Part shown: piece by piece, positions 35,292 through 43,588 of the stretch | Layout of the letters: every line of letters begins with the position of its first letter | How positions within the stretch are numbered: the stretch's first letter is position 1 | Program-made: the position numbers and the translations under genes | Notes under the pieces: model-generated | Seen by the model: only the letters and a program-made list of their open reading frames with translations | Database searches by the model: none | Told to the model about the DNA's origin: nothing | Source: Fabrea salina | Taxonomy: Eukaryota > Ciliophora > Heterotrichea > Heterotrichida > Fabreidae | DNA length: 64,000 nucleotides | Reading direction: 5' to 3' | Assembly: GCA_022984795.1 (NCBI GenBank) | Contig: JALIHJ010000017.1 | Location: 62,001 to 126,000 of the forward strand

Positions 35292-36749
35292 ATGCTCTTA
35301 TCTAAGACGTGGCTAGAACACTTAGGGGTGGGGAGTTTGGTAGTTGCAGTGATACTGAACTTGTACATGCAGCCCTGGGAGCAAATCCCATCCAGAAACC
35401 CATCCCTCACTTCGCACAATTCTTCTTCCGGAGTCACCAGACTTTCTAAACAGGGAAGCTTCACTCCCCTCCAGGCTGGTTTCTATCTGCAAAGCAACTC
35501 TTTCCACGACCCCCCTGCTTATGGCTTGGCTCTTTTGTTTGTAGTAATTGTTGCTCTTTTAGGTGGGTACTTACTTGGGAAATTCTACGCTAAGTCTTCT
35601 GTGCGGAGTTTTGCTATAAAAACCAAGAAACTACCTGTTTCAAAGAGCTTTTTGGACTTCATGGACTCTTACAAACAGCAGAAAAAGAAGGTAAAAATAA
35701 CTCTCCAGTGCAGCAATAACGAAGAACCTTACCGCCTTTCGCCTAAACTCCCCAAGTCAATTAACTGCAACTTAGAGTCAGTTGAATTCAAATACCAAAA
35801 CTTGATTTCTAACGGACACAGAGTTAACCACTTCCAGGTTCTAGAAATGCTAGGTGAAGGGGGCTTTGGCAAGGTCTATAAAGCTCAAAGGCACCTTGAC
35901 AAACAAATCTACGCTATAAAGGTCATCAGGATAAAAGTAGGAGTCTCAAAAGACCTAAAGGAGCACAAAGCTTTCAGAGAAGTAAGTTCAATGACTCTGC
36001 TTAACTCCAAGCAGCTTCTGAGATACTACGACTGCTGGTTGGAACCCGAACTTGAAGAGCTCCCTGAGCAAACTGTTGACTCAGACTCAGAGTCTTCTTT
36101 GGAGTCAAGTCCTTTAGAGGAGCCCTATTACACCCTTCAACTCAACATTCAAATGGAGTACAGCTCTGGCATCACTCTGAAAGACTGGCTGCAAAGGAAC
36201 AACAGAGAAGTTAACCGCCGAGAAAACTGTTTAATCTTCAGACAACTTCTGAAGGGAGTACTCCACATACACCAAAACAATTTTGTGCACAGAGACCTAA
36301 AACCTGCAAACATCTTCATCAAAGAAAATCTAAGCGTCAAAATAGGCGACTTTGGACTAGCTGTGATAAATCACATCCAGAGCAACGAAGTCTGTAGCAC
36401 CTTTAAAAAGCAGCACTCGAGTAACGTAGGCAGTCCAATGTACTTAGCTCCTGAGCAAGAGAACTCTTTTGAGTACAACGAAAAAGTAGACGTTTTTCCT
36501 CTGGGCCTGATTTTACTGGAACTCTGCAGCAAGGCAGAAACACTTCACGAAAAGTACATTTTGCTAGAGGGCTTAAGGAGCCACCAAAGAGTTCCTAGAA
36601 AGGTTGAGGAAGAATTCCCGGTAGAAACTCAACTTATGAAGTTAATGACTCAGCCCGACCCTAAACTTAGACCTGGTGTCTTAGATCTACTGAATTCTTC
36701 TTTTATGAAAGACTGGGAAGACTCGTGCCAATTGTCCCCACTAGTTTAG
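35292..36749 (+). CDS. Membrane-anchored eIF2-alpha-type kinase with a tiny luminal domain
   Basis: The protein has 485 aa. TM1 is at 11-25 (LGVGSLVVAVILNLY), a loop of about 50 residues follows, and TM2 is at 77-97 (AYGLALLFVVIVALLGGYLL). The kinase domain runs from about 185: LGEGGFGKVY, AIKVI, a Ser/Glu-rich insert between beta strands 4 and 5, HRDLKP (D335), DFG (D353) and APE (386-388). The insert, the phrase VDVFPLGLILLELC and the kinase subtype place it with PERK/GCN2/HRI enzymes that phosphorylate eIF2-alpha to slow translation. PERK has a large luminal sensor; here only about 50 residues face the lumen. Stop TAG. The start is 2 nt after the MYG1 stop. Confidence 0.82.
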   Translation: MLLSKTWLEHLGVGSLVVAVILNLYMQPWEQIPSRNPSLTSHNSSSGVTRLSKQGSFTPLQAGFYLQSNSFHDPPAYGLALLFVVIVALLGGYLLGKFYAKSSVRSFAIKTKKLPVSKSFLDFMDSYKQQKKKVKITLQCSNNEEPYRLSPKLPKSINCNLESVEFKYQNLISNGHRVNHFQVLEMLGEGGFGKVYKAQRHLDKQIYAIKVIRIKVGVSKDLKEHKAFREVSSMTLLNSKQLLRYYDCWLEPELEELPEQTVDSDSESSLESSPLEEPYYTLQLNIQMEYSSGITLKDWLQRNNREVNRRENCLIFRQLLKGVLHIHQNNFVHRDLKPANIFIKENLSVKIGDFGLAVINHIQSNEVCSTFKKQHSSNVGSPMYLAPEQENSFEYNEKVDVFPLGLILLELCSKAETLHEKYILLEGLRSHQRVPRKVEEEFPVETQLMKLMTQPDPKLRPGVLDLLNSSFMKDWEDSCQLSPLV

Positions 36750-36765
36750 TTAAATAGAGTTTGTA

Positions 36766-38343
36766 TTAAGTGTTACTGAGGGTTTCGAGTTCTTGTTTGA
36801 GTTTTTCGTTTTCAGTCATTGCTTCCATGAACTTTTGGTAGTAGTCTTCTTTGGCCTTTTTGAGTTCAAGAATTTCTTGTTCTTTGGAGTCTGAGTCTTC
36901 ACTTGAACTGTCGGACTCTTCAGAGGCTTGTTTTGCGCTTTCGTAGTTAGCTTGTAACGTTTGGAGTTGAGCACTGAGTTCAGTAAGGTTGTTTTCTTTT
37001 TCAATGAGTTGTTTTTGGAGATCCTGGACTGCTTGTTGGGCTTCTTCAAGTTTTCGTGTGAGTTCAGTAACTTCTATTTGGTGTTCTTGAGTTAACTTTT
37101 GTGATAGTTCGCTTAGTTCTTTTTGGTGAGTTTCTTTTACTTGCACAGTTTCTGCTTCTTTGGCTTTGTGGTCTTCTTGGAGTTTTGTGTGCTCGGTTTT
37201 GAGGGTTTCGAGTTCTGACTCTAGTTCTTTGCTTTTAGCCAGGATTTGTTGGTACTTTTCTAGGTACTCGTAGTTTTCTTGTTCAAGTTTGCTTTTTTGG
37301 GACTTTTCTTGACTCATGCTTCTTTTGAGGTCTATGTAGTCAGCTAGTTCTTGGTCTTTGGCTTTTAGTCTTTGTTCGAAAGCTGCCCTTTCAGCGTAGT
37401 GTTTTTCTTGGGTGTCTTTGAAGAGTTTGTTTTTTTGTTCGATTTCTCTTTTGAGTTTTAAGACTTCTCCTGCTGTGACCTTGTTGTCTTCAAGTTCTTT
37501 TTGGAGTTTAGTTTGGGTTTCTTTGAGTTCAGTTATTACTTTTTCGGAGCTTTGGGCTTCCTCAAGTTGTTTGTTGGATTCTTCGAGTTCTTTGTCTTTG
37601 TTGATGAGTTCTAGTCTTAGTTGTTCAGAGGTTTTAGTTTCCTCTTTGAGTTTTTCTTGCAGGTCTTTTAGTTGTTTGTTGGTTTCTTCAGGGAACTTTT
37701 CGGTGTCAAGTGAGTACTCAATGTAGCTTTCGCTAGGTTTCTTGACTTCGTCAATGGTTTCGTACTTAAGTACCCCGAAGTTCCAGTTTTTGTACTTTTT
37801 AACGTACAACACGTAAAGGAACTCTAGAACTGTGGCTGGGAGTAAAAAGTAAGCTATTTGAAGACCTGCTTCGGTTAGGCTGTTAGGAGTTGAGTGCACT
37901 TTGCTCACAGTGAGATACAAAACCACTCCAAAGATGTACAGAGGGGCAGGAGTGAAGTGGAAGTAACTCAAGTGCCTAAAAGGCTTTACTCTAACTGAAT
38001 AAACTAAAACTGTATGCAGCAAACCTGCTAGCAAACAAACCCCTGCAAACCCACAGAACAACAAGTATATAACTCCTGCGTTCTGGAAACTTGCTAAGTT
38101 CTCGCAGAGTTCTTCAGTGTCCTCTGCACACATCTTGTCTTGGAACTCTCCAAAACTCATAGACACCAATGGACTTGAATCGCCTATTTGGTAGTAAGTT
38201 GATACCGATTTAAGCGAAACGTGGTAAACCTGGGAAGAGACCTCTACACTAAAAAAGTTGCAGGCAAGAGAAAGAGCTGTTAAGAGTATAACCACACAGT
38301 CCAAAGTACCGCTTAGCAGTAAGTGTAGCTTTAGTTTTTCCAT
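36766..38343 (-). CDS. Four-helix membrane protein with a long cytosolic coiled coil
   Basis: The protein has 525 aa. Four hydrophobic segments occupy the first 200 residues (LDCVVILLTALSLACNFF, VIYLLFCGFAGVCLLAGLL, LYIFGVVLYLTV, IAYFLLPATVLEFLYVLY). From about 230 to the end it is continuous coiled coil (ELKETQTKLQKELEDNK, ELTRKLEEAQQAVQDLQKQ). The frame is open upstream into the transporter gene, but I chose the ATG at 38343, which leaves 10 nt after the upstream stop. I do not recognise the family. A membrane-anchored tether or scaffold is plausible. Confidence 0.8.
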   Translation of the reverse strand: MEKLKLHLLLSGTLDCVVILLTALSLACNFFSVEVSSQVYHVSLKSVSTYYQIGDSSPLVSMSFGEFQDKMCAEDTEELCENLASFQNAGVIYLLFCGFAGVCLLAGLLHTVLVYSVRVKPFRHLSYFHFTPAPLYIFGVVLYLTVSKVHSTPNSLTEAGLQIAYFLLPATVLEFLYVLYVKKYKNWNFGVLKYETIDEVKKPSESYIEYSLDTEKFPEETNKQLKDLQEKLKEETKTSEQLRLELINKDKELEESNKQLEEAQSSEKVITELKETQTKLQKELEDNKVTAGEVLKLKREIEQKNKLFKDTQEKHYAERAAFEQRLKAKDQELADYIDLKRSMSQEKSQKSKLEQENYEYLEKYQQILAKSKELESELETLKTEHTKLQEDHKAKEAETVQVKETHQKELSELSQKLTQEHQIEVTELTRKLEEAQQAVQDLQKQLIEKENNLTELSAQLQTLQANYESAKQASEESDSSSEDSDSKEQEILELKKAKEDYYQKFMEAMTENEKLKQELETLSNT

Positions 38344-38353
38344 TTGTAAATTC

Positions 38354-39715
38354 TTAAGTTTTAAGTATACTATCAGAACTGCTGAATGGTTCGTCCAGAA
38401 CTTCAAGTTCAACCTCTTGTTCTTGTGTTTGTGGAAGCAAAGTTAACAAAGGCAAGGGAAAAAGCTTAGTCACAGACTTAAGAACCATCAACACCCATAT
38501 TAGTCTGTACTGCCCAGTTTCTATTCCAAACCAGTCTGTTAGGAGTCCTCCAAACATCACTGAAAACGCAATACTTATATTCGAAACTGAAGCAAACAGG
38601 GCAAAAAGAGTAGCTTCGCAACCTTCAGGACAAAGCTTACTGTATAGCACAAACAAAGGCATCACGTTGAAAGTAAACTGAACCATCACTGTAACGGTGT
38701 CTCCTCCCAAAGCAAACACCTGAGGAGGAATGTTTATAAGTTTGTAAAAGCCTGTGACAAGCATTATGTCAAACAGTCCTATCAAAGCCAGCAGCACTTG
38801 TCCCCAGCCAAGTACTTTTCTGAACTCCCAGTTTTTGAGGTACTTGTTGTAACAGAAACTCCCGATTCCCAGTGCTACAAATCCCACTGTAGTCAGTAGT
38901 GATATGAAACTTGCAGTGAAGTTTAACTCATCTTTCATAAAGTAAACCATCAGTTCTGGAAAAGATGGCGAACAAGCACGTGCAAAAAACACAAAGAGTA
39001 TTGGCTTTAAGATTTCAGGGTTCTTGCAGGTAGTTACTAAGTCCTTCATCCGGGTGCCTATGTTTTCCAGTGAAATAGAGTCTCCACTAGGATTTTCTTC
39101 CAGCTTGTTGGCAGCTAAAATTAAAAACAAAGGGGACACAAACAAAGAACCCATAATGTACTTAGGAGGCACATAGTCCAGAGTTACTCCTCCCAAAGGA
39201 GCACTTACGAACCCACCAATGCTCAAAGTTATCCAGCAGAAACTTTGGAGGTTTCCAGAACCACCTTTAGGGTCTTTGCGTGACTCCTCCACCATAAGTG
39301 CGTCTGCAATCACGTCTGCAATAGCTAAAGAAAACTCCGAAAACACAAGTGCCAAGCAAGAAAAAAAGGCATGTTCTATGAAGAACAAACTTAAGTAAGC
39401 ACACATGCCCAGAATTCCAGAAAGAAGCAAGTAACTCTTTCTGTGGTAAGACATAATAGGAAGGTTGTCACTGAGCATCCCGTAAAGAGGCTTAATGAAC
39501 CAAGCAACAGCAATGGCAGTTCGAATATACTGAGTTGTTGAAGGGGATAGCCCTAGTGTTTCTTTGTAGTAAAAAGTGATTGCTAGAGCTCCGAACTGTC
39601 GGAATCCCTGTGACCAGTACACTAGGAACAAAATTAGTATTGTGTTCATTCCAAAAGTCGATACCATGTACACCCACCAGTTTCTGAAAGCTTCGAACTG
39701 AGCTCTGGGATTCAT
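38354..39715 (-). CDS. Folate-biopterin transporter (BT1/FBT) family, MFS
   Basis: The protein has 453 aa and about 12 transmembrane helices. Family hallmarks are visible: YWSQGFRQFGALAITFYYKE, FIKPLYGMLSDNLPIMSYHRKS, and the fourth/fifth helix region SLAIADVIADALMVEESRKD followed by LQSFCWITLSIGGFVSAPLG. BT1 proteins carry folates, pterins or related compounds and occur in kinetoplastids, plants, cyanobacteria and alveolates. The substrate cannot be read from sequence. The start is 4 nt downstream of the stop of a small membrane-protein gene on the same strand. Confidence 0.87.
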   Translation of the reverse strand: MNPRAQFEAFRNWWVYMVSTFGMNTILILFLVYWSQGFRQFGALAITFYYKETLGLSPSTTQYIRTAIAVAWFIKPLYGMLSDNLPIMSYHRKSYLLLSGILGMCAYLSLFFIEHAFFSCLALVFSEFSLAIADVIADALMVEESRKDPKGGSGNLQSFCWITLSIGGFVSAPLGGVTLDYVPPKYIMGSLFVSPLFLILAANKLEENPSGDSISLENIGTRMKDLVTTCKNPEILKPILFVFFARACSPSFPELMVYFMKDELNFTASFISLLTTVGFVALGIGSFCYNKYLKNWEFRKVLGWGQVLLALIGLFDIMLVTGFYKLINIPPQVFALGGDTVTVMVQFTFNVMPLFVLYSKLCPEGCEATLFALFASVSNISIAFSVMFGGLLTDWFGIETGQYRLIWVLMVLKSVTKLFPLPLLTLLPQTQEQEVELEVLDEPFSSSDSILKT

Positions 39716-39719
39716 TTAT

Positions 39720-39887
39720 TTAATTACTAATTATTCCCACTAAAAAGGCCAACACACAACTCAAGGACCCCAGCAGAATTAAGTGAGTCCAAACTTCGTA
39801 AGGAGTGATTGTAAGTCCTAGAAAACAAAGCACTAAAAGCACTGCCAAAACTCCGTAAAAGACTGGCATAGGGACACTAGGGATCAT
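39720..39887 (-). CDS. Small two-helix membrane protein (55 aa), possibly OST5/TMEM258-like
   Basis: This short gene starts with MIPSVPMPVFYGVL and has two hydrophobic helices, at about 8-25 (PVFYGVLAVLLVLCFLGL) and 34-53, with YEV between them. The order Pro-rich start, helix, short polar turn with YEV, helix ending LVGI resembles the OST5/TMEM258 subunit of oligosaccharyltransferase, but at 55 aa the match is only suggestive. It fits exactly between the transporter (4 nt) and the divergent WDR74 gene (11 nt), uses normal local codons and ends in TAA, which argues that it is real. Confidence 0.6.
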   Translation of the reverse strand: MIPSVPMPVFYGVLAVLLVLCFLGLTITPYEVWTHLILLGSLSCVLAFLVGIISN

Positions 39888-39898
39888 TTTTGTAATAA
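39888..39898. promoter_or_regulatory. 11-nt gap between divergent start codons
   Basis: The gap between the small membrane-protein gene and WDR74 is TTTTTGTAATA plus the local start context. As elsewhere in this window, AATAA sits directly before the plus-strand ATG. Promoter elements must overlap coding sequence. Confidence 0.45.
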
Positions 39899-40768
39899 AT
39901 GGAAACTAAACAACAAGTCATACTTGGCGACCACACAGGCCAGGTCAAATGTAACTAGTAAGTAGCTGTGACTCTTCCCGACCAAATTAAGACTTTCGGC
40001 AACTCAGAGCGAGGAGCAAGCGTAGTATTTCTGCACAAAGGTTCTGACCAAATACTTGTAGGCCGCAAAAACTGTAAAGTGGAATCCTTGGACCCAGTCA
40101 AAGAAACCTTTACAGAAGTAATGCCCCAAACAAAACTTGAGTTGGTTTTTGGAGGCGTTTGGGAAGAAGAGGTAGTCAGGGGCTTTTCGAATGGGTTCAT
40201 CGAAGTGGGTTCTGGAAAGTTTAAGAGTGGAGTCAAGGAAATGAAAGCAGTTGCTTTTAAAGAAAAACTTGTTGTGTGCGGAAAAGACATACCTGAAGTA
40301 AGGGATGCTAACTTAAACACAGTTTGGAGAGGAAGAACTCTTAAGAGGGAAGAAACTATCTTTGAAACTGACTGTGAGTGGCTAGATCCTTGCTGCTTAG
40401 TTACTTGTGACACTTTCAACACTCTTAAAATATACGACATCAGGGCTGGCAAAAAGCCTACCTCTACTAAGACTTTCAACGACAAACACAGCACTTGTTA
40501 CTTTTCCTTTACTAAGTTAAGTGTGGGCTCTGAGTACTTGTGTGTAGGCGACGCAATAGGACACATATACAAAGTAGACCCTTCTTTGGGACTTTTAGGG
40601 AAAACTAAAGGAAGGAGTGTAGGAGCCATCAAAGCCCTAGAAACCACCGACTCAGGGGTTTACTCAGCAGGGCTAGACAGAACTCTCAGAGTGCACAGCC
40701 CAAGTTTGGACCTTCTGCACAAAACTTACTTATGGCAAAAAGTCACGAGTCTAATAGTATTAAGCTAA
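39899..40768 (+). CDS. WDR74/NSA1-like ribosome-biogenesis propeller
   Basis: Exons 39899-39950 and 39966-40768 give 284 aa. Exon 1 encodes METKQQVILGDHTGQVK. The propeller ends with GAIKALETTDSGVYSAGLDR and HSPSLDLLHKTYL, matching the closing blade of WDR74/Nsa1 (SAGLDRxLRVH, HKxYL). Nsa1/WDR74 works with the AAA ATPase Rix7/NVL in nucleolar maturation of the 60S subunit. Splicing is needed: without it the first ATG runs into TAG TAA, and the second frame has no ATG at the right place. The next gene starts 1 nt after the stop. Confidence 0.83.
39951..39965 (+). other. 15-nt intron in the WDR74-like gene
   Basis: The sequence is GTAACTAGTAAGTAG, phase 1 (AAA T / CT GTG), with TA at positions 9-10. 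Its removal joins codons T+CT (Ser) and gives a continuous first blade. Confidence 0.83.
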
Positions 40769-40769
40769 G

Positions 40770-41885
40770 ATGGAACAGAACACATGGGGACTAGGGCACT
40801 ATTACAGGTCTTGTCCTAGAAACAGAACTCAAGCCCACGAAAAGCGTCTGCTGGAAAAAGAACTCCTTTACAAACTCAAACCCAAAGAAAAAGAGCACCA
40901 GCGCAAAAAAATCCTCCGGATTTTCTTTTCTTGGCGCAACAAACAAGGAGACCACAACTCTAAGTTTTGGGACTGGGTGCGCAAACTCAACCCAGACAAC
41001 ATTAAGTCTGACGAGCGGTTCAAGTCGATGTCTTACGAGTTCTTAGACAAGTTGATGAACAAACAAGTCTTCAGAGATGCTTTTTTGACTTGGCTTGAAG
41101 AGTTTGAGCCAACCTTAGGTGACTCAGAAGAAGACCAGAAAACCAAGATTTTTCTGAACTTCATTAAAAACAGTATACACGTTAAACAACTTATACAACA
41201 GAAGAAAGCACATTACTTAGCCAAGAACCCAGTGGAAATGCCACTTGTAGATACCCAAGACACACACACCCTGAACTTTTCTCAGAAACAACCAGTGAAG
41301 CCTGGTCTTTACTTTGAAGCTAAATGCAAAACGCATTACTGCAAACTTTACAAGTCAAAAGAGTATGTTTATATCGGAGTCAACAAAGTCTTTGAGTACT
41401 TTCCAGAAGTCAAAAAAAGCGTTTGTAGGGAGTGCTCTAAGTTCCTAAGTGTAGTGAGCATCGGGTTCTTAGAGTGTAAGTGGAGTTTTGAAGGAGAGAC
41501 CCAGGACTCAAGACTCATCCAGAGTTCTATAGAACTCAACAACGGCTACGTGAACTTAGACGAAGTGCAGTTTGAAGCTTGGAACTGGCTGCGTTTCAAA
41601 GCTTGCGAACTCACTGAACAGGAAAAGTCCTTTTTAGAAGAGTGCTTGTTTGGTTCTTTTGAGGATCCAAGTATACCTAAAAAGAAGTACCGCAAACGCA
41701 AAAAAGACTCCAGAATAGACTCAGCTTCTCAGGTCTGTTTCAAAAAAACAGAAGTTTCAGTCCAGACTCCACTAAACACTCTTTCTGACTTAGACAGTGA
41801 GATCTCGGAACTCTTAAAACAAGAAAGCACTTACAGAGTAAGACTCTCTCAGTTAAAGAAGCTTTGGAAGTTTAAAGCAATTTAG
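40770..41885 (+). CDS. Unrecognised basic protein
   Basis: The protein has 371 aa. The N-terminal 60 residues are strongly basic (RLLEKELLYKLKPKEKEHQRKK). An aromatic helical region follows (FFSWRNKQGDHNSKFWDW). The middle holds a Cys-containing segment (KCKTHYCKLYKSKEYVYIG, then VCRECSKFL) that could bind zinc. The tail is basic (KKKYRKRKKDSR) and then coiled coil. No family is recognised. A nuclear nucleic-acid-related role is an inference from the basic patches. The ATG lies 1 nt after the WDR74 stop, and the 3' end overlaps the convergent gene by 14 nt. Stop TAG. Confidence 0.75.
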   Translation: MEQNTWGLGHYYRSCPRNRTQAHEKRLLEKELLYKLKPKEKEHQRKKILRIFFSWRNKQGDHNSKFWDWVRKLNPDNIKSDERFKSMSYEFLDKLMNKQVFRDAFLTWLEEFEPTLGDSEEDQKTKIFLNFIKNSIHVKQLIQQKKAHYLAKNPVEMPLVDTQDTHTLNFSQKQPVKPGLYFEAKCKTHYCKLYKSKEYVYIGVNKVFEYFPEVKKSVCRECSKFLSVVSIGFLECKWSFEGETQDSRLIQSSIELNNGYVNLDEVQFEAWNWLRFKACELTEQEKSFLEECLFGSFEDPSIPKKKYRKRKKDSRIDSASQVCFKKTEVSVQTPLNTLSDLDSEISELLKQESTYRVRLSQLKKLWKFKAI

Positions 41886-43260
41886 TATTTATTAAGTTCT
41901 TTTCTAATTGTTTTAGTTCAAAGAAAGTTTCTTTGTCAAGGGATAACTTAGCCACTTCTAAAAGGTAACTGACTTTGTCCAGTTCTGAGTTGAGCACCAA
42001 CAAGTAAACTAGGGCAAGTTCTTTTATGAGGAGTTTAGTGTAGTCTCTGAAGAAGCAGTAAGTTTGCAGAGTCACTTTTGGTGACTGGAAGTAGTAAGCT
42101 CTTAAAAGTTTCTTTTTGGTGAGTTTTAAAGCTGCTGTGTAGTAAGGCGAAACTTTGGTGGAAATTAAGTACTGAAGCATGTCGGGTTCAGAAGGAGCTG
42201 CTTTTTGGGGTTCTTGGAAAGGAATGTTTTGTTGGGGGTTTTCTAAAGCTTCAATAAGGGCTTCAAAGTAAGCTTTGTTTTCTGAAGAAACAGTTTCTTT
42301 GTGGTAAAAAACTCTTTTGCAAACCACTTCGAGTTTCTTAAGACTGTGGAATTCAGAGTTGGTTTTTAGGAACTCAATTACCTCGTCAATGCTTCCAGAA
42401 CCACTGTGTTTTTGGAACCACTCTTCTTCTTGAATAAAGTTTAGCTGGTAAACTGTTCCTTCAATTGCAGCATAAACTTGTGCTTCGGTCTCGTTGTAGA
42501 AGAGTTCTGTGTCTGAAGGAAAAACTTCGTTTAAAAGCAAAGCTTTCGAGAAAGGGTCTAGTAAGCACAACAAGCTCCCAGTCCAGGAAACTAAAAAGTT
42601 TTTGTGTTGGTACAACAAACCAAACCTAATGGGTTCGCCTCTGAATCTAAAAGAACTAGTTTTAAGCACTACTCCTTGGGCACTGGCTTCCCACAAGTTG
42701 CCCTTGGGCCTTCCTGCGTAAACTAAGTCACAGATTGCACATGCTCCGTAAGTTCCTTTGCGGGGTTTGGTGCCTACCTGAAGTTTCTGAGTTTCCGAAA
42801 CTAAAAAGCTTTTAGTGGAACTAGAAACCACCAAAGTACTTTTCCACAGACTCAGTTGCACAAACTCTCCTTGTCCGAAAAGTCCCTGCGAAAAGACCTT
42901 GAGTTTCCCAGTTTGGAGTCCTAATTGGTAAAGGTTGCCTTGGCTTCCTACTAGCAAGCACTCTTCTTGCCACCAACTGACTTTAAGGATGGTTTCTGGT
43001 GCTTGAACTCTAAGGACCTGTGAAATTTGGCTGGTTACTTCGAAGATCAGAACTTCGTTTGTAGAGTGAGTTGAAGCAAAAGTTTTGTTAAACAAGTGGT
43101 TGAGTGATACAACTGGAGGTGCGGGAACTGGAAGAGTAAGGTTGCATTCTAGACCTTCTGGAGTTCCAACAACCACTAACTCCTTCCACACAGAGAAAAC
43201 TAGGCTGCTAAAGCTCTGTAGTTGGAAAAGCTTTTCTTTACTTAGTCGGTAGTTACCCAT
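41872..43260 (-). CDS. HPS5/TECPR2-like beta-propeller protein
   Basis: The protein has 462 aa. The first 300 residues look like a WD40-like propeller with weak repeats. The segment SSTKSFLVSETQKLQVGTKP then RKGTYGACAI, followed by YAGRPKGNLWEASAQGVVL, resembles the conserved propeller region shared by HPS5 (BLOC-2) and TECPR2, proteins of lysosome-related organelle traffic and autophagy. The C-terminal 150 residues are helical (LIKELALVYLLVLNSELDKV), as in vesicle-coat-like tethers. Human relatives are about 1100-1400 aa, so this is much shorter. The C-terminal 4 codons overlap the neighbour on the other strand. Confidence 0.62.
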   Translation of the reverse strand: MGNYRLSKEKLFQLQSFSSLVFSVWKELVVVGTPEGLECNLTLPVPAPPVVSLNHLFNKTFASTHSTNEVLIFEVTSQISQVLRVQAPETILKVSWWQEECLLVGSQGNLYQLGLQTGKLKVFSQGLFGQGEFVQLSLWKSTLVVSSSTKSFLVSETQKLQVGTKPRKGTYGACAICDLVYAGRPKGNLWEASAQGVVLKTSSFRFRGEPIRFGLLYQHKNFLVSWTGSLLCLLDPFSKALLLNEVFPSDTELFYNETEAQVYAAIEGTVYQLNFIQEEEWFQKHSGSGSIDEVIEFLKTNSEFHSLKKLEVVCKRVFYHKETVSSENKAYFEALIEALENPQQNIPFQEPQKAAPSEPDMLQYLISTKVSPYYTAALKLTKKKLLRAYYFQSPKVTLQTYCFFRDYTKLLIKELALVYLLVLNSELDKVSYLLEVAKLSLDKETFFELKQLEKNLINTKLL

Positions 43261-43588
43261 AAGTTTAGGGTTTATACTAAATTATTCTTTCAAGAAGTTT
43301 AGTGAACCTTATCAGAGTTTGACATATTTAACCCAAAATGGAGTGTAAAAACATTTTTACTAGAGCAAATTTAGATTTACCCGAAAACCTAGAGACTTAG
43401 GGTAGCACCTACTAAAAACCCTTAAACTGATCAAATCTTAGTTTTATAATTAAAAACTCATAACTTAAAAACTACCCTAATTCTAAGACTTAGTTGGTCC
43501 AAAAAGAACTCTACTTAGTGATTCAAAAAGTTAAAACTGCTTAACCATCAAGGATTTCTCTGCCATATTTTGCTTCGCCATATAAAAA
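43261..43588. promoter_or_regulatory. 328-nt AT-rich divergent intergenic region
   Basis: It lies between the starts of the HPS5/TECPR2-like gene (minus) and the mitochondrial carrier (plus). It is AT-rich with many ACTTAA/CTTAG-like words and ends with GCCATATAAAAA directly before the carrier ATG, which could hold a TATA-like element. No tRNA box, repeat or longer ORF is seen; the longest plus frame is 20 codons. Confidence 0.45.

Noticed and set aside
38344-38412. Extension of the membrane/coiled-coil gene into the transporter gene
   Set aside because: There is no ATG upstream of 38343, and it would overlap 59 nt of the transporter coding region.
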